NCBI GenBank assembly: GCA_910579155.1
Contig: CAJTTS010000090.1
Span: forward strand, 1-12,354
Source: an uncultured Oscillospiraceae bacterium
GTDB taxonomy: Bacteria > Bacillota_A > Clostridia > Oscillospirales > Oscillospiraceae
Reading direction: 5' to 3'
Length of the DNA: 12,354 nt
The notes below the pieces were generated by a model. That model saw nothing but the letters and a program-made list of their open reading frames with translations. It ran no database searches and was not told the origin of the DNA. The position numbers were made by a program, and so were the translations under genes. How positions within the stretch are numbered: position 1 is the stretch's first letter; every line of letters starts with the position of its first letter. Of the stretch, positions 1-6,669 are shown in pieces.

Positions 1-2
1 TG

Positions 3-77
3 AAGTGGGGCCGCACCGGGGCAGCGACCCGGTGTGAACAAAAACGGATGAAACATATCATGGCGAATTTGATGTAA
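3..77 (+). CDS. Possible 3' end of an upstream gene, or a broken 5' end
   Basis: One frame is open from the window edge to a TAA at 75-77 and ends in MKHIMANLM. The first 35 bases are GC-rich like the ICE flank, and the bases after about 38 turn AT-rich. The MKHIMANLM tail reminded me of the start of small ICE membrane proteins encoded next to Maff2 (DUF6133-like), which could mean a gene cut short by the insertion. There is no good Shine-Dalgarno before the ATG at 48, and the match is too short to trust. A second frame (2-37) also ends in a stop here, so the coding frame is uncertain. Confidence 0.2.
   Translation, partial: KWGRTGAATRCEQKRMKHIMANLM
12..36. repeat. GC-rich inverted repeat, loop of 7
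   Basis: CACCGGG (14-20) and CCCGGTG (28-34) are perfect complements around a 7-base loop, extended by a G-T wobble and a C-G pair. No T-tract follows on the plus strand, so it is not a typical intrinsic terminator. It lies at the point where base composition shifts from GC-rich to AT-rich, so it could belong to an element end. Confidence 0.4.
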
Positions 78-320
78 AAACATTGAACCAGAAAAAAGAA
101 AGGAAAAACACACAATCCAGACACAACGGCGGCAACATCCTGGAAGGAACGAATATCATCAAGGGCGAGATATGTAACACATAGAGGGCCTAAAAATCGC
201 GTAAATGCACCATCGTGAGAGTGAAAAGGCCAAAGGCCAGCTTACTATATGGGTAGGCTGGTTTTTGGTCGTTATGCGTTACAAGCAGTGAAAACACCTG
301 TCGCATTGTTGAGGTTTATC
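78..320. other. AT-rich non-coding stretch before the helicase operon
   Basis: No frame here has a convincing start with a ribosome-binding site. One plus frame is open from 38 to a TAG at 179-181, but it begins at a stop codon, not at an initiator, and its product is not recognisable. The only clear structure is the intrinsic terminator at 237-266, listed separately, which implies that transcription arrives from upstream and is stopped before the helicase promoter. Confidence 0.5.
237..266 (+). terminator. Intrinsic terminator upstream of the helicase operon
   Basis: CCAGCTTAC (237-245) pairs with GTAGGCTGG (253-261) as a 9-bp stem with one wobble and a 7-base loop, followed directly by five T residues (262-266). 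The geometry is that of a Rho-independent terminator on the plus strand. It would insulate the helicase-HNH operon from upstream transcription. Confidence 0.75.
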
Positions 321-349
321 TGGAAATTTACCGAGTTATGTGGTATAGT
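321..349 (+). promoter_or_regulatory. Sigma-A-like promoter for the helicase-HNH operon
   Basis: A -10 element TATAGT (344-349) is preceded by TGG, an extended -10, and lies 17 bp from a -35-like TGGAAA (321-326; 4 of 6 consensus bases). Transcription would begin near 356, inside the longest open frame, so the ATG at 338 cannot be the initiator. This supports translation from the GTG at 404. Confidence 0.6.
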
Positions 350-403
350 AAAGGGCAAGGCAATATGCGGCCTGTTCTGACAAAGATAAGGCGGGTGAAT
401 AAA

Positions 404-2662
404 GTGACAACAGATTCTATCAGTGTCAAATCTTTTGGAGATGTATTTCCTCGAACTGGCACAAACATCAGGACACCCTATGAACACCAGAAAATGGCGA
501 TGGCGGGGCTTGATAAAATAAATCAGTCCCCATCCTATAGCACACTGGTTGTTCTGCCTACTGGCGGAGGCAAAACTTACACCGCCTCCACCTGGTTGCT
601 GAAAAACGCGATTGACCGAAGGAAGAAAATTCTATGGATTGCCCACAGGCAAATGCTTTTAGACCAAGCGGCAGAATCCTTTCAGAAATTTGCCTACACA
701 GAAACCATCCCCCATGTTTCATCTTTCAGTTTTCGCATTATATCCGGTTCATCCACCCATGATCGCACAAGTGACATTGAACCCACAGATAATCTTCTGA
801 TTGTCAGCAAGGACAGCATCGGTAGAAATCTGGAACGCCTGGATTCATGGCTGAAGGGAGAGAAGGAGATTTATCTGGTTGTGGATGAGGCCCACCATTC
901 CACGGCCAAGACCTATCGCCGGGTGATTGACTATGTGAAGGGAAAAGTTCCAGATGTGAAACTGATTGGTCTGACTGCCACACCCTTCCGCACTGCGGAG
1001 GATGAGCGGGGACTTCTTGCCAAAATATATTCGGACGGCATCAAGGATGGACAGATTGTCCACGGCGATGTGGGTATTACATACCAAATTGGATTAAAGG
1101 AACTTATCAACCGGCAAATACTTTCCAAGCCGATTTTTGAGAGTTACTATACCGATGAGATATATGGCGATTCTCTTGGCCTTGATGCATGGGAGAGCAT
1201 TCAACACTTGGACACTCTCCCGGATGATATTGCAGAGCAGATCGCTGTGAGTACGGTGCGCAACAAGTTAATCGTAGACACCTACCTTGCAAAGAAAAAG
1301 GATTATGGACAGACGATTGTATTTGCGGTGAATGTTGTTCATGCGATTCAACTGGCGGCACTGTTTAACAAGGCTGGTATCAAAGCTGACTATGTTGTAT
1401 CTGACATCAAGGATTTAATTACAGGAGTGACCATCAGCCGCAAAGACAATGATCGCAAATTGGCAGCTTATCGAGATGGAAAGCTCCAAGTCCTCATCAA
1501 TGTCAATATTCTTACAGAGGGTGTAGACCTTCCCCAGACAAAAACAGTATTTCTTGCCCGCCCTACGGTGTCTTCTATTCTGATGACACAAATGATTGGC
1601 CGCGCCCTCCGCGGTGTTAAAGCGGGTGGCACCGCCAGTGCCTACATTGTGTCCTTTGTTGATAACTGGAACGAACATATTGCCTGGGTAAACCCGGAGA
1701 GCTTGTTTGACGGCAATAATGAATTTGCTGATAATGAGGTGGAACGGGCAAAGCGTGAGTTGCGGATGATAGCCATATCCAAAATTGAGGAATTTGCCTC
1801 CGTGCTGGACGATGCCGTAGACACTTCGTCACTGGAAAAAGTTCCATTCATTCAGCGTGTCCCCGTAGGGATGTATGCTTTCTCCTATTTGGAGGAAAAC
1901 GGTATGGACCTTTCTTATCAGGTCATGGTCTATGACAGTACCCGAAAAGCCTATCAGGACTTGATGGATTCTCTTCCTGAGTTATTCAAAAGTTTCGGAG
2001 CGGTGGACGAGTACCTGCCCGATGAACTTCTGGATGAGATGGAGGAACAGTGCCGAGACGCCTTCTTCTATGGCGAGATGATTCCGCCCTATGCGCCGGA
2101 GGATGTTATCAGTATTTTGAGATATTACGCTCAATATGAAGTTGCCCCTCATTTCTACACATTCGACCAAATTGACCGAAGCAAATTGGACGTAGCGCAA
2201 ATCGCCCAGCACATCTGGGACGAGGATATGGGGGAGCGTAAACGTGCTGAATATATCAATTCACTCTGGGATTCCACTGACGATAATATGCTCCGCCTGT
2301 TCTTTGGGCGTAAGCTGTATTTCCTGCGGCAGTTAGACATTGAATGTATGAAAATCTCCCACCCAGGCATTTATGAGGATGAATCCAACGTGAAATATGG
2401 AACTCGTCAGTTGACAGACTTGCCCCTCTATGAGATTGGCGAGGTTTCGCCAGAAACGGAAAAGGCTCTGCGGGATGGAGCATTTGAGAAATCCAAAAAT
2501 GCCGCTGGTGAATACCGGTGCGCTTGTTGTGGGCTTACAAGTAGTTCTCGTGTATTTTTCCAGGTAGACCATGTAGTCCCCATGAACAAAGGTGGAAAAA
2601 GTGTTCCAGAGAACTTACAGATTTTATGCCGAAAGTGCAACGGAATTAAGGGGGATAGTTGA
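404..2662 (+). CDS. DEAH-box SF2 helicase with C-terminal HNH nuclease domain
   Basis: A 752-aa protein that should couple ATP-driven nucleic-acid translocation to cleavage. Visible SF2 motifs in order: EHQ (27-29), Walker A PTGGGKT (52-58), DEAH (161-164), TATPFR (191-196), motif V around NILTEGVDLP (368-377) and motif VI QMIGRALR (396-403). Residues 420-700 match nothing I recognise. The last 50 residues form a zinc-type HNH fold: CxxC (706/709), the catalytic-type DH (722-723), N737 and CxxC (742/745). I chose the GTG at 404 because AAGGCGG (388-394) lies 9 bases upstream; the ATGs at 338 and 365 lack a Shine-Dalgarno, and 338 lies within the promoter. The layout recalls restriction-type helicase-nucleases, with no methyltransferase or specificity subunit adjacent. 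An antiphage role is inferred. The gene is visibly more AT-rich than the IME core, which suggests separate acquisition. Confidence 0.88.
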   Translation: MTTDSISVKSFGDVFPRTGTNIRTPYEHQKMAMAGLDKINQSPSYSTLVVLPTGGGKTYTASTWLLKNAIDRRKKILWIAHRQMLLDQAAESFQKFAYTETIPHVSSFSFRIISGSSTHDRTSDIEPTDNLLIVSKDSIGRNLERLDSWLKGEKEIYLVVDEAHHSTAKTYRRVIDYVKGKVPDVKLIGLTATPFRTAEDERGLLAKIYSDGIKDGQIVHGDVGITYQIGLKELINRQILSKPIFESYYTDEIYGDSLGLDAWESIQHLDTLPDDIAEQIAVSTVRNKLIVDTYLAKKKDYGQTIVFAVNVVHAIQLAALFNKAGIKADYVVSDIKDLITGVTISRKDNDRKLAAYRDGKLQVLINVNILTEGVDLPQTKTVFLARPTVSSILMTQMIGRALRGVKAGGTASAYIVSFVDNWNEHIAWVNPESLFDGNNEFADNEVERAKRELRMIAISKIEEFASVLDDAVDTSSLEKVPFIQRVPVGMYAFSYLEENGMDLSYQVMVYDSTRKAYQDLMDSLPELFKSFGAVDEYLPDELLDEMEEQCRDAFFYGEMIPPYAPEDVISILRYYAQYEVAPHFYTFDQIDRSKLDVAQIAQHIWDEDMGERKRAEYINSLWDSTDDNMLRLFFGRKLYFLRQLDIECMKISHPGIYEDESNVKYGTRQLTDLPLYEIGEVSPETEKALRDGAFEKSKNAAGEYRCACCGLTSSSRVFFQVDHVVPMNKGGKSVPENLQILCRKCNGIKGDS

Positions 2663-3195
2663 TGGAGGAACTGTGCTACTCTGCGCTTGATATTGCCGCT
2701 GTCATTGCCAGTATGGGACTTGGCTGTCAGGCTCAAGCCAAGTTCCTCAATCGCATCTGGGAAAACGAAAGGCCATTTCTGCAAAAGGATTATCGTGATA
2801 ACAAGCGTCAGATGATTTTGGACGTTTCCTATTGGCTGACCTATTTCAGCGATAAACCAACGATTGACACTGAGTTTCCTGTTATACAAAAGGATGCTCA
2901 AACGGTGGGCCGAGAACTTGAAGCCGATGCCTACATTACAGAAACTTCCGGCCTGGATTTGTTCTTCAAAAGTGTTCGGCTTCGCATCCTCTATGGTGAA
3001 GGTAAGCCCTATATTCGGGTCAAACGCAGAACGCTTATGGGGAAGTATGGGTATAAGAGACTTTCCCCTGCGCTGGTGGAGTATTTTCATCAGTGTATCT
3101 ACTTCTACCATTTGCAACCTTATGTCCGTGACTATGCTGAGTGCCAGATTGAAGATGTGGGAATTGATGAGATGATCGTTTTTCGTGTTATCTAA
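2662..3195 (+). CDS. Unknown 177-aa protein coupled to the helicase-HNH gene
   Basis: I do not recognise the family. The ATG at 2662 shares its A with the TGA stop of the helicase gene (TGATG overlap), so it is translationally coupled and probably made in fixed ratio with the helicase. The protein looks soluble: no signal peptide and no clear membrane span. Residues 1-65 look helical. Residues 115-135 are rich in Lys and Arg (around KRRTLMGKYGYKR) and could touch nucleic acid. Residues 138-155 are aromatic (YFHQCIYFYH), and the end is acidic then hydrophobic. No catalytic motif stands out. Tight coupling suggests a partner, a regulator or a self-protection protein for the helicase-nuclease; that is inference from context only. 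Confidence 0.75.
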   Translation: MEELCYSALDIAAVIASMGLGCQAQAKFLNRIWENERPFLQKDYRDNKRQMILDVSYWLTYFSDKPTIDTEFPVIQKDAQTVGRELEADAYITETSGLDLFFKSVRLRILYGEGKPYIRVKRRTLMGKYGYKRLSPALVEYFHQCIYFYHLQPYVRDYAECQIEDVGIDEMIVFRVI

Positions 3196-3287
3196 AACTG
3201 AGACTTCGAGGAACTATCAGCGTTTCCAAATCAACTGTGCAGCCAGCCCCGGCAAGGGTTGTTCAAGAGGTATGGGGTGCTACTCCA

Positions 3288-3337
3288 GCAAGCAAAACGG
3301 GCTTTCGGCGGTCACGCTGGAAGTCCGTTTTGCTTGC
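3288..3337. terminator. Long inverted repeat between convergent genes, likely bidirectional terminator
   Basis: GCAAGCAAAACGG (3288-3300) is perfectly complementary to CCGTTTTGCTTGC (3325-3337). Including inner bases, the arms extend to 19 with two mismatches around a 12-base loop (3307-3318). It lies 7 bases past the regulator stop (minus strand) and 92 bases past the unknown protein's stop (plus strand). There is no uninterrupted external T-tract, only an A/T-rich segment inside each arm, so termination is plausible but not textbook. Confidence 0.55.
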
Positions 3338-3344
3338 CTATAAC

Positions 3345-4148
3345 CTACTTCTTCTTCCCTCTCTGCGAAACATGGCCCTTCGCCAGCTTGGACTTTTGGG
3401 CAATCTTCATAAGCCACTGTTTTTCTTCTTCGGTCAGCCTGTTATATGAGGTCTGCGTCTGCTTGCAGTACATCATCAGCCATGCCTCGGCGCGGCTCCC
3501 CTTAAAGTTTGCAACATCCTCCAAGTCCTGCTTCAATTCAGCGATAACAGAACTCTCCGGGCCGCTCTCGCTCCGGCCCCGATGTGCCTCCCGAATGTCC
3601 TCCATAATTGTGTCAATGTCCTCATGAACCCGGCTGGTAAAGTAGTCACGCTCCCGCAGAAGAACAGCGTCCGACAAGTACGTCTCTATGTCTGTTTCTC
3701 CCGGCTGGTATGTCTCGATCATCTTGGCCCGAACCGTCTCGACCCAGGCGTTCAGATTATGTATCTGCATAGCGGCGACCCGGTTCACATAGATGTCGAT
3801 GTCAGCCAGCAGTTTCATAAAATCTTTGTGGGCCACCAGCTCACCGAGCAGGGCCGTATCCACCCGGCCAGCCTTCAAAACTTCAATCATATCATCACTC
3901 AAACGCAGGTCGGCCAACTCTGCGTTTGGGTGATTTTTTGTTTCCGTCAGGGCCAGCAGATAGTCGGTGGTCACGCCGTAGAATTGCGCCAGCTTGATGA
4001 TCGCCGTATGGGTAATGTCCTTGGTGTCCTCTGTCTCATAGCTGCCCAGCGCGGACGAGGACAGGCCCGTTGCCGCTTCCAGGTCTTTCAGCTTCAAGCC
4101 GCGCTTTACCCGGAGGTCTTTGATTCGTTCTTGTATCGTGAGCGCCAT
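3345..4148 (-). CDS. XRE-family transcriptional regulator with long C-terminal domain
   Basis: A 267-aa protein. Residues 1-65 form a Cro/CI-type helix-turn-helix domain (QERIKDLRVKRGLKLKDLEAAT, then SSSALGSYE as the recognition segment). Residues 66-267 are predominantly helical and match no domain I can name; I see no Ser-Lys LexA-type protease signature and no HExxH metallopeptidase motif. The ATG at 4146-4148 (read on minus) is chosen because GGAGG lies 7 bases upstream; the longer frame to 4256 would run through the promoter. It is divergent from the relaxase operon and has operator-like dyads in front of it, the position of an element's master repressor. It probably controls itself and the leader, relaxase and replication genes. 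Regulator type is secure; repressor role is inferred. Confidence 0.85.
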   Translation of the reverse strand: MALTIQERIKDLRVKRGLKLKDLEAATGLSSSALGSYETEDTKDITHTAIIKLAQFYGVTTDYLLALTETKNHPNAELADLRLSDDMIEVLKAGRVDTALLGELVAHKDFMKLLADIDIYVNRVAAMQIHNLNAWVETVRAKMIETYQPGETDIETYLSDAVLLRERDYFTSRVHEDIDTIMEDIREAHRGRSESGPESSVIAELKQDLEDVANFKGSRAEAWLMMYCKQTQTSYNRLTEEEKQWLMKIAQKSKLAKGHVSQRGKKK

Positions 4149-4178
4149 AATTGCGCCTCCTTCGTCCAGATTAGCCGC

Positions 4179-4184
4179 ATTATA
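4179..4184 (-). promoter_or_regulatory. -10 element of the XRE regulator promoter
   Basis: On the minus strand TATAAT is perfect and is preceded by TGT, an extended -10. No strong -35 lies 17 bases further upstream, which fits an extended -10 promoter. Transcription would start near 4172, giving a leader of about 24 bases to the ATG at 4148. Confidence 0.6.
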
Positions 4185-4225
4185 ACAAGAAAAGCACCAG
4201 AATGTTTGTCGAAATATGGGGAATT

Positions 4226-4257
4226 GGAAAGATTTCCGAGAGCGTGGAAATTTCACG
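4226..4257. promoter_or_regulatory. Two operator-like dyads upstream of the XRE regulator
   Basis: GGAAAGATTTCC (4226-4237) is a 12-bp dyad with perfect 5-bp arms. CGTGGAAATTTCACG (4243-4257) is a second, imperfect dyad; both carry GGAAA...TTTC, with centres about 18 bases apart. Side-by-side related dyads upstream of an XRE gene are typical of cooperative repressor binding. They lie 42-78 bases upstream of the -10, so they may mainly control a rightward promoter that I could not place. Confidence 0.45.
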
Positions 4258-4473
4258 GTTTTGGGCCGGATTTCCTACCTTTCGGATATACGGGAGAGTG
4301 GTCTTTTTTCTGCTACGATGTTTGTATCACACGGCACCGCAGATTGAAAAAAGAATGACCGTCCGAAAGGGATACATCTCCCGGAGAAGCAGCGCATGAG
4401 GCGTGCCAAGGGAGAGAATACGCCGCTGAGAACGCAGGGGCAGGAACGGCTTTCGGGGAGAACGGCGGGAGTG

Positions 4474-4659
4474 CAGAGGGCGGCAAGCCCTTTGCGCGGG
4501 GTCCAGGGGATGCAGTACCCCTGGTCAGTGTCCAGAGGTGAAACCTTTGGGCCGGGTGCAGGGCGGCAGCGCCTGCCGGGTGTCAAGAGGGCAGCGCCCT
4601 CTTGGTCGGGTGCAGGGTGGCAACGCCTGCTCCGGTGTCCAGAGGGTGAAACCCTTTGG
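4474..4659 (+). repeat. Array of seven related GC-rich hairpins in the relaxase leader
   Basis: Seven stem-loops follow one another: 4474-4494, 4503-4524 (CCAGGGG/CCCCTGG), 4532-4550 (CCAGAGGT/ACCTTTGG, loop GAA), 4558-4576 (GCAGG/CCTGC), 4584-4604 (CAAGAGGGC/GCCCTCTTG, perfect 9-bp stem), 4612-4630 (a near copy of the fourth) and 4639-4659 (CCAGAGGGT/ACCCTTTGG, a near copy of the third). They are joined by short linkers such as GGTC and GGTGT. Copies three/seven and four/six show that the array grew by duplicating a two-hairpin unit. The open frames that cross it on both strands are by-products of its GC-rich repeats. It could be an RNA leader, an oriT-flanking structure or a dispersed hairpin repeat family. 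Confidence 0.7.
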
Positions 4660-4672
4660 CCCAGGGAGAGTT

Positions 4673-4726
4673 GTCGCTTGCGACGGCTCGTACTGGGTAT
4701 TGCCTGTCGCACTTCGTGTAACAGGC
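4673..4726 (+). other. Candidate oriT: two adjacent hairpins upstream of the relaxase
   Basis: GTCGC-TT-GCGAC (4673-4684) is followed by a larger hairpin, GCCTGT (4702-4707) with ACAGGC (4721-4726), containing an inner CAC/GTG stem with loop TTC. Relaxases of this type usually act on an inverted repeat shortly upstream of their own gene, and this one lies 60 bases before the relaxase start. I cannot identify the nick site. The alternative is that these hairpins belong to a regulatory RNA leader. Confidence 0.4.
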
Positions 4727-4729
4727 GCT

Positions 4730-4751
4730 GGCGGCTTCGCCGCCTTTTTTT
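4730..4751 (+). terminator. Terminator-like hairpin just before the relaxase ribosome-binding site
   Basis: GGCGGC (4730-4735), loop TTC, GCCGCC (4739-4744) and then seven T residues (4745-4751) form a textbook intrinsic terminator on the plus strand. Only 19 bases separate it from the relaxase Shine-Dalgarno (4771-4777), too few for a separate promoter between them. Relaxase transcription would have to pass this structure, which suggests attenuation or antitermination. Confidence 0.75.
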
Positions 4752-4786
4752 GAAAAGCTACTTTGCAGCAAAGGAGGGAAAACAAC

Positions 4787-6016
4787 ATGAAGCTGACACG
4801 ACACAACGGGCGTTCCGGCAAAAACGGAACCTACAACCCACGGCACAATGACCGCCGCTTCGATGTGGAGAACAGCGAACACATCGACACGGCGAGGGTC
4901 GTGCAAAACATCTATTGGGACTGCTATCGGGGCGTGACCACCATGCAGACCAGAGAGAACAGCGACACGCCGGATTTCAGTTTTGAGCAAATCGAACACG
5001 CCTACTATTTGGAGCATTACGGTGATTTCGTTGACGCTCAAAATGCCAGAAATGAGCAGGCGCGGCACCCGGAGCGCAACCGCACGATTGAGAAGCTGCT
5101 CAAGGACAAAAAGACCTGCCCGGAGGAAACCATCTTCCAAATCGGCACGATAGAAGAATCGGTGTCCCCGGAAATTCTCATTCGGGTGGTCAGCGAGTTT
5201 TATGAGGAATTTGAAAAACGCTTCGGCGCTCACGTTCACATTCTGGATTGGGCACTCCATCTGGACGAGGGTACTCCCCATATCCATGAGCGGCACGTTT
5301 TTGACTGTGAGAATCAATACGGCGAGCTTTGCCCCCAGCAGGATAAGGCGTTGGAGGCCCTGGGTATTGAGCGTCCTAAGCCGGACAAGCCCAAAGGCCG
5401 ACACAACAACCGTAAGCAGACCTTTGACGCGATTTGCCGGGAACTGCTTTTTCAGATTGCCCAAAAGCATGGCCTCCATCTTGACCAGGAGCCGGAGTAT
5501 GGCGGTCGGGCCTATCTGGAAAAGCAGGAGTTTATCATCGCCAAGCAGAAGGAGCAGCTTGCCCAAAAAGAACAGGAATTGACGGAGATGACCTTGAAGG
5601 TGGAGGAAGTGGAAACGCTCATTGACGAGGTTTCCGAGGTGGCCTATGACAAGGCGGTGGAGGTGGTCACGGACACGGTGAGGGCGCAGACCCAGGCAGA
5701 GGATTTGGCAGAGATTGAGGGCTACCGAAAGTGGGCCAACGCCCCGGAGCGCAAATTCAATGACGCTACCAAAAATGTAATCAACAAGTGCCTGGATGCA
5801 GTCACCAACAGATTGAAGCGGCTGGCGGTGAAGCTCACCGAAAAAATTCAATCGGCGCTGTTGGCCCCTGCGACCAAGGCGGCAGGGAAAGCCCAGGTCA
5901 AGAAGAAAGCAAAGGAATCCGTTCTCGCCAAGCTGGAACAGGGAAAAGCCGAGATTGCCAGACGAGATGCGGAGCGGCGGGCGCGGCCCACTCCGAAACA
6001 GGATATGGAGCGGTGA
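4787..6016 (+). CDS. MOBV-type (Mob/Pre-like) relaxase
   Basis: A 409-aa protein that should nick the element's oriT and pilot the single strand into a helper conjugation channel. The N-terminus carries an HNxR motif (H20-R23, in RHNDRRF), the likely catalytic region in MOBV relaxases. The metal-binding signature HLDEGTPHIH (158-167) matches the Mob/Pre HxDE..PHxH pattern. Residues 250-310 look like a Gln/Glu/Lys-rich coiled coil, and the C-terminus is strongly basic. The start at 4787 follows AAGGAGG (4771-4777); an upstream in-frame ATG at 4763 lies before that site. It is the first gene of the mobilization-replication operon, 11 bases ahead of the CHC2 gene. It is comparable in role to TnpZ of Tn4451-type elements; the exact subfamily is not certain. 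Confidence 0.85.
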   Translation: MKLTRHNGRSGKNGTYNPRHNDRRFDVENSEHIDTARVVQNIYWDCYRGVTTMQTRENSDTPDFSFEQIEHAYYLEHYGDFVDAQNARNEQARHPERNRTIEKLLKDKKTCPEETIFQIGTIEESVSPEILIRVVSEFYEEFEKRFGAHVHILDWALHLDEGTPHIHERHVFDCENQYGELCPQQDKALEALGIERPKPDKPKGRHNNRKQTFDAICRELLFQIAQKHGLHLDQEPEYGGRAYLEKQEFIIAKQKEQLAQKEQELTEMTLKVEEVETLIDEVSEVAYDKAVEVVTDTVRAQTQAEDLAEIEGYRKWANAPERKFNDATKNVINKCLDAVTNRLKRLAVKLTEKIQSALLAPATKAAGKAQVKKKAKESVLAKLEQGKAEIARRDAERRARPTPKQDMER

Positions 6017-6027
6017 GGATTGGGGGT

Positions 6028-6669
6028 ATGCCTTTGAGTATCTTTGAAACCGTCAAGGCCACTGTCCCTATGAAGCAAGCCGCTGAAAGCTACGGCCTGC
6101 GGCTCAACCGGGGCGGGATGGCCTGTTGTCCGTTTCACGATGACCGCCACCCCAGCTTGAAGCTGAACGAGGACTACTTCTACTGCTTCGGCTGCGGGGC
6201 CACCGGAGATGTGATCGACTTCACTTCCCGTCTATTTGGCCTGTCCACCTATGAGGCGGCGCTGAAGCTGGCTGCTGACTTCGGGATTGACCCAGGCAGA
6301 CCGCCGCCACCCTCCATAGTCGAGCAACTGAACAGGAGCAAAAACGCGCAGGCGCTTCGTAACCGGGAGCGACTGTGCGTTTCCGTTCTTACGGACTATC
6401 TGTGGCTGCTCCGGGATTGGAGTGTGCGCTATGCCCCGCAGTCGCCGCAGGAGCCGATTCATGACCGCTTTGTGGAGGCTTGCCGCCGCCTGGACTATGT
6501 GGAGTATCTGCTGGACGAACTGGCACAGGCAGACAAAGCAGAGAGGACCGAGATTGTATCCATGCTGACCGCTGACAATAAGATGACAAATCTGAAACGG
6601 CGGTTAAAGAAATTGAGAGAGGAGGGAGAACACCATGAGCCGGAAAGAAACCGCGACATTGCCGTTTGA
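6028..6669 (+). CDS. CHC2 zinc-finger primase-like protein without TOPRIM domain
   Basis: A 213-aa protein with a DnaG-type CHC2 zinc finger near its start: C34, H37, C53 and C56, in the pattern CPFHDD...YFYCFGCGATGD. This module recognises template DNA in primases. Residues 90-213 are helical with a basic end (NLKRRLKKLREEG), and no TOPRIM or AEP polymerase signature is visible, so it is much shorter than DnaG. ATG 6028 has GAGG (6015-6018) at good spacing; a GTG at 6013 overlapping the relaxase stop is an alternative. The last 35 bases overlap the helicase gene in another frame, so the two are coupled. It probably works with the downstream helicase to start replication of the excised element. 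Finger secure; priming activity not shown. Confidence 0.85.
   Translation: MPLSIFETVKATVPMKQAAESYGLRLNRGGMACCPFHDDRHPSLKLNEDYFYCFGCGATGDVIDFTSRLFGLSTYEAALKLAADFGIDPGRPPPPSIVEQLNRSKNAQALRNRERLCVSVLTDYLWLLRDWSVRYAPQSPQEPIHDRFVEACRRLDYVEYLLDELAQADKAERTEIVSMLTADNKMTNLKRRLKKLREEGEHHEPERNRDIAV

Noticed and set aside
150..181. Resemblance of CATCAAG...GTAACACA to the attR region CATCAAG...ATAACACA near 10670-10690
   Set aside because: The match is short, needs gaps, and is not followed or preceded by Maff2-like coding sequence, so it does not support an attL call.
338..403. ATG starts at 338 and 365 for the helicase gene
   Set aside because: ATG 338 lies upstream of the likely transcription start near 356 and neither ATG has a Shine-Dalgarno; GTG 404 has one at proper spacing.
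2428..3117. 229-aa minus-strand open frame across the helicase/partner junction
   Set aside because: It lies opposite the HNH motif and the coupled gene, with no ribosome-binding site and no family resemblance.
3196..3344. Element boundary between the cargo operon and the regulator
   Set aside because: Only a terminator-like inverted repeat is seen; no Maff2 fragment or attR-like half-site occurs here.
4474..4659. CRISPR array
   Set aside because: The repeats are hairpins of differing sequence with no constant repeat separated by unique spacers, and no cas gene is present.
4275..4851. Open frames on both strands through the hairpin array
   Set aside because: Low-complexity Pro/Arg/Gly products caused by GC-rich palindromes; no ribosome-binding site and no recognisable protein.
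4583..5851. 422-aa minus-strand open frame opposite the relaxase
   Set aside because: It is antisense to a relaxase with clear catalytic motifs, and its Leu/Val-rich product is typical of a shadow frame in GC-rich coding DNA.
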